A DNA stretch of 64,000 nt from Mya arenaria (lineage: Eukaryota; Mollusca; Bivalvia; Myida; Myidae): NCBI RefSeq assembly GCF_026914265.1, contig NC_069125.1, forward strand, positions 8,783,117 to 8,847,116. Direction: 5' to 3'. The position numbers and the translations under genes are program-made. The notes beneath the pieces were generated by a model. It had not been told where the DNA came from and ran no database searches. It saw only the letters and a list, made by a program, of their open reading frames with translations. Every line of letters starts with the position of its first letter. Positions within the stretch are counted from its first letter, which is position 1. Positions 55,193 through 64,000 of this stretch are shown here, in pieces.

Positions 55193-56193
55193 TGGAGAAA
55201 AATAGAGTATACTTATGTAACTCAGTGGTGTAGTTCACAACGTCAATGTTTTTGTCAATTATGCATTTTTTAAATAATTAATTAACACGGTATCGTCAGT
55301 CAGTTCGTGTATTCTTTAAAAACAAACAACGTGTGACTTTGTTGAGTGCTGTTCTGTTTTAAAAAGGAAATAAATGCGGACATCAAGATCATTTACAATA
55401 TAAATATCAAAAGCTGGCCAACGCAAGAGTGGACAACCGCCTGTCGCCGCAGATTATCAAAAGGGTTTCATTCGAATTCGAAACAAACCACTATACATTA
55501 CGCCGTTTTATGCACAGTTTATGAAAATTAAAAAAAAAGCAAAACACATAACTTTTAGTTTGTTCTTCACCTAGAATGTATTATGACTCAGTTGTATTCA
55601 TCCGCGAACATTTTATTTCTTACTTGTTTTTACCTTGAAAACCGTTTTTAAAATCAGATACTACTAAACATTTTTCCTAATTATTCTATAGACAAAATTC
55701 ACCACCATATATGGTATATGTGTTCAAAGTGTGTGATAAGTATTAACCCTTTACTTCATAGATACGCAATTTTACTTATCTATCCATAGCTCCATAGATA
55801 CGGATCTTAACGTTTTATCCATAGCTTCATAGATACGTAATCCTACGTATTCGTAATGTAGGGGCATTTATTTTCATACCTGATGCTTGTTTATTCGCTA
55901 TAAATTCATATTCATGAAGTATAAACATCGATAAATACAATGCACTAAAAAAACACTATGTTACTATTTAAAGAATTTCGGAAAATCGCGAAATAAGGTC
56001 ACTGGTATCAAAGATGCGTAAAACGTTGACTGCGCAGGTTTGTGGGCATTCCTGTCTCGTTTTCCTCGTGGAAATTTACACAATACTGCAAGTTATAATT
56101 AACTACCAATAATACAACTATATTTTATTGATCACGCGCCTGACGTCACAGGTCATGGGTCAAAAACGTGTCAAAATGTCGGCCATGTTGGAT

Positions 56194-56529
56194 CATTCGG
56201 AACTCCTCGGCCATTTTTTTCAAAAACAACCTCGGATGTATGCCGGTATATCTGTTGAAGTAGTCCGTATTTGTTTGAATAAAAGCATTAATTAAATGTA
56301 GTGTTTAAGAGTTGTATTCATTGCTCTCAGTTTAAATTGATTGCCAGTGAAGTGTATTATTGCAAACATAATTACGATTCCCAAGAGTTAAGTCATAAAT
56401 TTTAACTACTAAATAAGATTACTACGCGATCTATTTGCAGCGGACTTAAACGTACCACTTTTTAAGTATGTAAACCGTCCATATACATCCGAGGTTGTTT
56501 TTGAAAAAATGGCCGAGGAGCTCCGAATG
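56194..56529. mobile_element. Mutator-type MITE, copy 2 (336 bp, 9-bp TSD)
   Basis: Ends CATTCGGAACTCCTCGGCCA and GGCCGAGGAGCTCCGAATG; ATGTTGGAT is duplicated exactly at 56185-56193 and 56530-56538. The interior matches copy 1 over its length (for example ACTACGCGATCTA and GCGGACTTAAACGTACCACT). Confidence 0.92.
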
Positions 56530-56791
56530 ATGTTGGATAAACAAAAAATCATCTGGCTTGTATAAACAAAGGTCATAAATCATTATATGGGACATATGTC
56601 ACTTCTGTTTCGCTAATCCGGTCATAAAAATGCGCATCTGCTTCTACAAATTGAAAGTAAGTACAAATGTGTTATAAAATAATGACTATCCCTATTGTTA
56701 AACTTTGACATGACAACGTGAGAAAAAATATTACGTTTCTTATAAGAAGTATAGAATTCAGGTTAATCGTAACCACTGTGTATTCAATTAA

Positions 56792-57193
56792 CATTCGGAG
56801 CTCCTCGGCCATTTTTTTTTCAAAAACAACCTCGGATGTATTTGGACGGTTTACATACTCAAATAGTGGTACGTTTAAGTCAACTGCAAATAGATCGCGT
56901 AGTAATCTTATTTAGCAGCTAAACTTTATGACTTAACTCTTGGGAATCTTAATTATGTTTAAGAGTTGTATTTATTGATCTCAGTTTAAATTGATTGCCA
57001 GTGAAGTGTTTTAGTGCAAACATAATTAATTCACTGGCAATCAATTTAAACTGAGATCAATAAATACAACTCTTAAACACTACATTTAATTAATGATAAT
57101 TACTATTATTCAAAAGATTACGAACTACTTCAACTGATGTACCGGCATACATCCGAAGTTGTTTTCGATAAAATGGCCGAGGAGTTCCGAATG
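56792..57193. mobile_element. Mutator-type MITE, copy 3 (402 bp, inverted, rearranged)
   Basis: Same ends in opposite internal orientation; TTCAATTAA is duplicated exactly at 56783-56791 and 57194-57202. The interior contains TTAAGAGTTGTATTTATTGA near 56958 and its reverse complement near 57060, so part of the interior is present twice as an inverted pair. Confidence 0.92.
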
Positions 57194-57649
57194 TTCAATT
57201 AAGTGACCAATGCCGGTGTAGGAGTACAAATAATTCGATGAAAATGTAAACAAACAAGTTGATCAAGTAGATCCAGCATGTTCAGCCTATTTATGAAACC
57301 CCAAACCATTCAGCTTCAAAGCCAGTACAGATGGAAAGAAGCTAATGAGCTGAGATGGTATAACCATGCTTTAAATAAATGTCATGCGTTAATTTAAAGA
57401 AATAAGGCATATAACATTATGAGTAGACACTTGGTTTAAAGACTTTAAACATAGTTTATTTTCAGAAAACATTCATATGCATTTGTATACACATAACCAA
57501 TATGAGGTTTGGGCTGTAAGAAGATAAACAACTTATAAGAGCCATTTCCATTAGTTGATGAATTGCAAAATTTGGGCATATCGTGTTTTTCGAATAATAC
57601 AAAATAACACAAGCCAGTTTTAATGTGTGGTTATGTTCAACCAAAATAA

Positions 57650-58668
57650 GTTAAACTAGTGCCGTCACAGGAGTGACAAATACCCCCGAATGCCGCATTG
57701 ACAGAGGAATGGCAAAAAAGTTCTTTGGGAAGAAGCCACAACTCCGAGGTTATTGTACACTGTATTTGCACTAATCATGCTTAATCAAAGTGTGTTGTTT
57801 AATTAAAATCCATTGAGTGCTATATAGAAGTTACATCACTGAGAAAATATAAAGATTTTTAATAGTGGTGCAGTGCACAAGCTAATTTGTCAAACATTTA
57901 ATGTAAGTTATCTAGTCGTACTTTACCATCGTATGAAGTTTAATTCAATTCCATCGAATAGTTTTCAAGTTATGCTCCGGACAAGAAAATTTACAACGGA
58001 CCGATCGACCAACCACAGGGTGATAATAATTTCTGTTTAAAAAATGGTATCTTCTAAAACAATGGAGACTTTTATGTTTCTGGATGGATTCAAACCGATA
58101 CCTTAAACTCTCAAAGTATTTGTATTCCTGTGCTTAACAACATAGGCTTAAGCATGAACATTAAAGAGTTTCGAATGGAGTTTTTTTTATTATAGCTGTG
58201 CTATCTTAAAATCCATGAAGTAGTACGGTGTTGTGCATTGCACGCACTTCCTCTCATTGCAATCTTTCTAAATACCAAGTTTTATTTCAATCCCATCGGT
58301 AGTTTTGAAGGTACGTCCCGGACAAGAAAAAGTAACAAAGGACAACCACTCTGTAATTAGCTGAAAAAGAGTTGTAATTCTTGTACTCTGCACTTCTTCT
58401 CGCTGTGGTTTACCATTGCATGATGTAAAATTAAATTCCATTGAGTAGTTTTCAAGTTATGCCCGGACAAGAAAAAGTAACGAATGGCAATTACTCTGTA
58501 TTTAGCTAAAATAGAGTTATGGTGCTTATACACTGCACTTCCTCTCATTATGTTCTATCATCGTATGAAGTTTAATTAAATTCCATCCAGCAGTTTTCAA
58601 GTTATGCTCCAGACAAGGAAAATTGCAACCAACCGACCACAGGGTGACTCAAATATATCCCCGACAAA
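57650..58668. mobile_element. Tandem-core element, copy D
   Basis: The head AAACTAGTGCCGTCACAGGA then GACAAATACCCCCGAATGCC matches copy A. Core units with CCATCGAATAGTTTTCAAGT or CCATTGAGTAGTTTTCAAGT occur near 57952, 58440 and 58580. It ends ACCGACCACAGGGTGACTCA. Part of the interior (58030-58200) is unrelated or highly diverged. Confidence 0.75.
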
Positions 58669-58779
58669 CAAATGGAATGTTTGAGATGAAAAACTATTAT
58701 AGCACTATGAAAAGGAAATCTTTATCTGTTACGTTAATAAATGGATAAACCGCATAAACATAGTGTATGAGAATAGAGT

Positions 58780-60545
58780 GAACGATTGGTGAGCAAAAGA
58801 GTTTGAGCGTAGAAGGATTGGGCGACTACAACCTTTTTGTTCGCCCTTATAAATGTGTGAACATATTTGAATATATACTTATTTGGTTCAGGGCTTTAGT
58901 GTTACGTTACCAAACAACAGAGTGTTTAAAGATGGAGAGCAAAACTTTAAAATGCCAGTCAGTAGCGGCATCTATAAAACGGGTAAACGTGTTCAAATAA
59001 GAAAATAGTGGTGACAGTTTTCTACAACGCCACAGTTAATGCAGATAGGATTTTCAACGATTTTCACGTTGTTTTTAAAGAGCTCAGCAGCTAACGCATT
59101 GCAGTTCGTATGTATTACTTGAAGTGAAGTTTTTCATTTTGAAAATTAGTTTTCAAAGTTTAGTTTAGTAGAGATAATTAGTTTGTGCTTATGCTTATTA
59201 CGTCGCTGTTCGAGAGTTTCCCATCCTACTTCTTTTATTAATTTAGCTATGAATACAAGTTTGGCTGCCCCAGTAGTGATTCTTGCGGCTTCTTGTTGGA
59301 ATTTCTTTAGCTCTTGTTTATCTTGATGTGTACAATGACATCGTCATATTCAAAATAGGTCGAATGAAAGATATATATACATAGTTTCAAGAGATTTACG
59401 ATCCATCCCAAGTTTCAATTAACGCATAATATTCATTCTCTTAAAATGGTTTTAATGTAGTCAGTTTTAGCACTTCAACGAAGGTCGTTGAAATAATAAT
59501 TCCCAAATGTTTATGATGATCTACTTTAGTGACTTGTTCGTCCTGCATATATATTGGTGGATGCTGAACTTGACGTGTTTTCTTGATATTGTTGATGTTT
59601 CTGTTTTCTTAGGGTTGAATTGTAATAGCCAATGGGATGCCCAGGTAGTTATATCTAAGTCATTGTTGAGTATTGTTGTTGCCTCAGCTGGAACGTCAAC
59701 AATTATGAAAAATACAATCAGCGAAAAGCCTAATATGTGCATTAATTGATATCAGACACAATATAATAATATATATGAACATAACAAGGGGACGAGAATA
59801 GAACCTTGGGGATCACCGGGACTTTTTACGACTACACTACGATTGTACACCTGAGAGAACAACGCTTTGATAACAATCGGAAAGGTAAGACTCGAACCAA
59901 GTTATCAGATTTCCGGATACACCGTTCGATTTTAGTTTATGATTAGGTAAATCATGCCGTACTCGGTCAAACGCCTTGCTTATGCCACAGAATCCTGCCC
60001 TATTTTTTGCCCTGGTCGGCCGCTTCAAAATTTCGTGAGAGGAAAGGTTTGTTGGTTGATTGTCGAGTCGCCTCGGGTAAAACCTAAGTGAAAAGAATAT
60101 TTTCATTCTGAAAGAAGTACGTTTGGAAATAAATCTTTCAAACGACAGTTGTTAACTAGGGATGGGCCACCTGAATTGAGGATAGTTGTTACGTGAGCCT
60201 CTTTCAAAATCGACGAAAATATATCTTTTGATAAGGATAAATTAAATAATGAAGATTTAATGTTCAGATATTTCATTTGAAAGTTCCCGTAGAATTCGAT
60301 TGTATATGCCATCTGGACCATAGGCTTTGCCTAGCGGTAAACACTTAAGTAAAGGGGATATTCAGCTGGCATAACCTCTCTATTATTTGAGCAGAAGATT
60401 CGTCGATAAGTATTTGGTCTCGAAAATAGTTGTTTAAAAGCTCAGCTTTCGCCTTTGTATAATCTATAACCGATGAGTCTGATTTTAATGGAGGTATTGA
60501 CTGAGAGGCACTGGACTTGATAAAAGATCCGCCTCCTGCCAATCA
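58780..60545 (-). mobile_element. Decayed LINE (non-LTR retrotransposon), 3' half of ORF2
   Basis: Read on the minus strand from 60545 the fragments follow LINE order. Pre-RT segment: KAELLNNYFRDQ. RT core: SLFNLSLSKDIFSSILKEAH, AFDRVRHD, KLKSNGVSGNLITWFESYLS, PQGSIL. Thumb: LNNDLDITTWASHWLLQFNP then KKT. C-terminal region: LKKFQQEAARITTGAAKLV, VGWETLEQRRNKHKL and a CINCG...ENCHHYF knuckle near 59020. Several frameshifts and stops break the frame, so it is inactive. It resembles Jockey/CR1-type elements; the exact clade is not assigned. Its 5' part is missing. Confidence 0.85.
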
Positions 60546-60596
60546 TTCAGAATTTACGTTGACAATGTATCAGCCAATGGGGTTGTATTCTAAGTT

Positions 60597-60700
60597 AGTT
60601 AGATGACATGAAGTGAATTCTTAATAATAAGAAGGTCTCGTTCGCTACACTCACTCCGCCCATTCTTAATCATTAAGAATTCACTTCATGTCATCTAACT
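60597..60700. mobile_element. Palindromic MITE, copy 2
   Basis: Arms AGTTAGATGACATGAAGTGA and its reverse complement at right (ends GTCATCTAACT). The loop TCTCGTTCGCTACACTCACT is inverted relative to the copy at 21564. It is flanked at left by GGTTGTATTCTAAG, also seen beside copy 1. Confidence 0.8.
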
Positions 60701-62690
60701 ATTACTAAGAGTGAGGCTGTGCATACAAACTAGTTTAAACCCCCAGTAAATATATATTTGACTAACTATTCCAAGACGGTACCTTACAATCCTTGATAAA
60801 CACCCTTAATTATTGTATATAATATATATGTACTGTGTTGTTTATGGAGTTTTGTGCTGCCGTTCCATGTTTTTGGTTTGTGATTGTTTGTTTCTGTGTT
60901 GTATGTCTTTTGGCGTTGACCTTGTGTCATTAAACAGGGTTAATGTTTATACGTTCGACTACTGTGCTTGCTTCTGTAGTTTTTCATATACATATATATG
61001 TAACTTAATGTCCTGCGACACAGAAAGAACAGCACAGAAAAACTGCGAATTATATCGAAAGTAAGTAAATTTTAAAATTTGACTCTGATTTTACTATTCA
61101 CTTATCAACAGTTATCTAAATCATTGATACATATCATCACTTTCTCACCGTTTTAATTCTAAAATTTATATTAAAGATACACTATTACTCCCAAATAAGA
61201 TTTAACACACTTAATAGAATTGTTTTAATATACCAAAAATGATTAACACATGTCGAAAACAATGGTGCTTATGAAGGATATCGAGTTTAATTTAAAAGAA
61301 ATGTGCAGAAAACACGGTATTGATACCTTATGAGAAGATAGTAGATCGCAGTAAATCTTTTATCATTCACCAATCATTTAATATTTTTTGCATTTTCAGC
61401 TATTAAATACACGGCTATAACATTGTTATCTGTAATTAATATCTCCCATAAATGCATAATTCAGTAAGTAGTTGAAGGTTTATCACTCAAAAATATTTTT
61501 TGTTATACATGTGTATGTATTGATTTTAAATGATATGACTTAAATCAATTTTTTTTTGTCCACACAAAAGTATTTTTCCTATTTCGCCATGCCACCGGAA
61601 TCGTAGCTTAAAAGTAATTTAAAGTATTACCTTACAAAATTCCATGGGGTAAAGCTGACTTTTGTCTTAAATAGTTCCAATTTTACCAAAATGAATAATG
61701 GGATGGAAATATTTAAGTTGGCATCAATATTAGTATTCCTTAAAACAACTCTATTTCTGACTAACAAGCTATTTTTTCCACATGGTCTTTGAGTGTTGAT
61801 AATTTTTTCAGCCTTAACTTTCGATGCCTGGTAACCCATATTATGTTCAGTTATTTATTGTTTTTGATCTCTAATTAGTAATTACCTGTTAAGAGACTAC
61901 ACACCTTATTGCTCCAAAGCCGACAAATACCGAATTTCATTAAAATCAAGCCTTATGAGACTATATGAGCTAGAATGATGCCGATAATACACCATTTTAC
62001 ATGATTAAAATAATAATAGCACATAATGGTTTCCATGTTTATAGTGTGTATATTTCGCATGTGAAAGTCGTGTGATTAGTACAGATCTATACATATACCG
62101 ACGCTATTTTTAAACTTACTGGGATTTACACGGTAGACAGACCCAGTAGATTTCGAATTGGATGAATATGCAAAAACGGCGAACGATAAAGGTGAAGTAA
62201 GCGATGTGATAGACTAGTAAGTAATATTCGATGCGCTGTATACAACGATGTCGATTTTATTGTAAGTTTTTGACTATTTTCTTTTTTTTGCAATGGAATC
62301 ATCTGGTGTCTAGTCCCTTTAGTGGTCAATTTCTTTTCGATTCACTTCCATTCAGTTGAATAGCTTTTGAATTCACATTTAAGGTCAAGTGTTTTTCCAA
62401 TAAATCTCGTTTAAGTCCGTAATAATAAATTAAAACGAATCATTCTCTTTCACTGTTTGATGTCCATTTTCTACAGGAAATGCCTAAAAAGTGTTTGTTT
62501 ACTGTATAATCAGACCCCTTGACCTTCATTGTCCGTACTAAAATTATATTCCAGAAAAATTGTTTTGAATGAGAATATTTCTATGAAAGTTCTATACACA
62601 TATGAAGTCTGTTGACGCCAAATTGATAACCAAAACGGTAGCAACCATTGTTGTAGACACATTTCTTTGTTAGTTACCTATTTATTAAAG

Positions 62691-63701
62691 ATGGTGCACA
62701 GCATTTATACGCTCTTACAAATTTTTGTAACTTTTCATGTGGTAGTTTGTAATTTGCTGTTTCGACAAGATGTCGATTACAAAAATACGTTTTGCTCGGA
62801 TATATTTTATGATAAAGGTTTTACACGGTCTAACAGGATGTGTGCTGCAGAGTGTGGGAAGGAGCCCGAGTGCTTGGCTTTCTTTTATGGCGACATGGGT
62901 AACTGTTACGTCATAAGACAACCTTTAACAAGTTCTGCGGCGTGTGTTTATCGGAAAGGGAATTTATACAAGTCTGAAATCATGTTTATGACTACAACAG
63001 CAGCCGTCACCACCACAACCACCGCGGACGTCACAAGCACTACTTCGCCTGGTTATACATTCTAACATAGTATTTATCATAAAAAATAATGCAATTGAAA
63101 GTGAATAACAATTACGTATTATAATCTATGACCGTATTTTTCTATATAAATGGCATTTTTCGGGGGTGTAACGCGTTTGTCGATAAAGGTATATTTGTTG
63201 TTAAGTGCTTTAATTAAATTTTAAAGAAACTTGCCTACAGATTTAATATTGACATTTTTAACTTGTTCAAATTGAATAATTTTACTGTTATGCAAAGCAC
63301 CAAACAGCAGCTGGTCAATATTCATGTAAACGTAATTTTCTAAATTAAAACTTTAAGTCGTTCCTTTTTCAATAGAGTTATTTACACAAACAAAATATTA
63401 TTTTACTATTAATATTTGTTATAACAGTGTAAATGTTACTTTTGGCAAAAAGTAAATAAATTGGCAACTATTATTCCGTTATTATGAAATAAAAAGAAAT
63501 ATTTCGACCGTAATAAAACGAGTGTTTATGTAACTGAAGGTTCTCCGTAGCAATTAAATCCGCATAACTGTCAGTTACTTGTTCCTTGACCTCAACATGT
63601 GCTTTTTTATTGCAGTTTACCCTTGCGATGAAGGCTGGAGCGAGTTTCAGGGCTCGTGTTACTTCATGACGGGGCAAACTCTCTCCATTGTCGACGCTGA
63701 C
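62691..63701 (+). CDS. Secreted PAN/apple-like plus C-type lectin protein (3' partial)
   Basis: Two exons are visible: 62691-63051 and 63616-63701; the gene continues past the window. ATG 62691 starts a hydrophobic signal peptide (HSIYTLLQIFVTFHVVVCNL). A small cysteine domain follows (FCSDIFYDKGFTRSNRMCAA, ECGKEPECLAFFYGDMGNCY, AACVYRKG) with the spacing of PAN/apple-like modules. A Thr-rich linker (TTTAAVTTTTTADVTSTTSP) leads into exon 2, YPCDEGWSEFQGSCYF, the canonical first strand of a C-type lectin domain (CxxGWxxFxGSCY). The join G|GTTATA to TTTATTGCAG|TT keeps phase and gives SPVYPCDEGW. Such proteins are typical of expanded bivalve lectin repertoires and may act in recognition; ligand unknown. 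The carbohydrate-binding loop lies outside. The donor is weak, so the junction is less sure than the domains. Confidence 0.75.
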
Positions 63702-64000
63702 GTATGTGTTGGTCAGCCTTTCTAGTTGTTGTTTTTTCTCATTTGTGACCTCTATGGAATCCTTTATATTTCCTCGTACACCTGTGCTACCAGTGGTCAA
63801 GACATCCCCTGGTTACACTTACAAATGAAATATAAACATTTTGAACACAAGAAATGAAGATAGTATGCAAACACGATGACAAATGATAATAGTTTGACAT
63901 CAATCAGCACAATCTAAAACAGTTTTTCGTCATGCCTAAACCGCTGTTTTTTAACTTCAACCTTTAACATATCCCTGTAAAGAAACATTTCAATGTTTGG
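63702..64000. other. Intron start of the lectin gene, to window end
   Basis: After the donor GTATGT at 63702 no further exon is recognised. A minus-strand frame covering 63471-63800 overlaps the lectin exon antisense and is not called. Confidence 0.5.

Larger units (their letters stand above)
53403..62690. other. Large intergenic region without recognised host genes
   Basis: From the PHB1 start to the lectin gene, over 9 kb. It holds the hAT-like element, an ATC microsatellite, two Mutator-type MITEs, a tandem-core element, a LINE remnant and a palindromic MITE. 53.4-54.3, 55.2-56.15 and 60.72-62.69 kb show only A/T-rich sequence and short frames without known motifs. Confidence 0.6.

Noticed and set aside
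60813-61064. Cysteine-rich 83-codon frame
   Set aside because: No signal peptide plus domain pattern that I recognise. The nucleotide sequence has a repeat-like feel, but no second copy is in the window.
63471-63800. 109-codon minus-strand frame
   Set aside because: It overlaps the C-type lectin exon antisense; the plus-strand CDEGWSEFQGSCYF motif explains the region.

Overview
This window is eukaryotic nuclear DNA from a lophotrochozoan, most likely a bivalve mollusc. The basis is intron-rich genes with GT..AG splicing, AT-rich non-coding DNA, animal-type housekeeping proteins, and bivalve-style repeats: short non-autonomous elements with tandem cores, tRNA-derived SINEs and palindromic MITEs. 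The species is not identified and no search was run.

Six genes can be read as exon chains with consistent phases. (1) TSR1, + strand, 186-2973: the last five exons of a 40S ribosome-assembly factor, 5' end outside the window. (2) A small - strand gene, 4971-10687, six exons, 210 aa, recognised as CENP-Q, an inner-kinetochore subunit. (3) BRAP, - strand, 16739-37780, 17 exons, 713 aa: a RING and ZnF-UBP ubiquitin ligase. (4) QPRT, + strand, 38136-47019, three exons, 311 aa: quinolinate phosphoribosyltransferase, head-to-head with BRAP across about 355 bp. (5) Prohibitin PHB1, - strand, 48753-53402, six exons, 273 aa. (6) At the right edge, + strand from 62691, a secreted PAN/apple-like plus C-type lectin gene that runs out of the window. 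Apart from BRAP and QPRT, which may share a promoter, the genes are unrelated housekeeping neighbours. TSR1/CENP-Q and QPRT/PHB1 are convergent pairs.

Most of the rest is introns and repeats. The most striking feature is in BRAP. The RING half-exon, together with its splice donor, is amplified into 16 in-frame 81-bp units (25385-26681). The next RING exon has two decayed copies beside it, and a coiled-coil exon has a decayed 91-bp array that also carries the donor. PHB1 has a similar array that carries a splice acceptor. Large minisatellites fill other introns: 84 bp at 31.8-33.4 kb, 24 bp at 41.3-44.3 kb, and 39 bp at 45.65-46.3 kb. A 42-bp repeat is coding, in BRAP exon 3.

Mobile DNA: three copies of a MITE with exact 9-bp target duplications (Mutator type), a hAT-type MITE with an exact 8-bp duplication and a distant relative, a pogo/Tigger-like MITE, two copies of a palindromic MITE, at least three tRNA-SINE copies (one split by a MITE), several tandem-core elements with shared ends, and two decayed LINE pieces. 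I recognised no retroviral, LTR or Polinton-like element and no CRISPR array.
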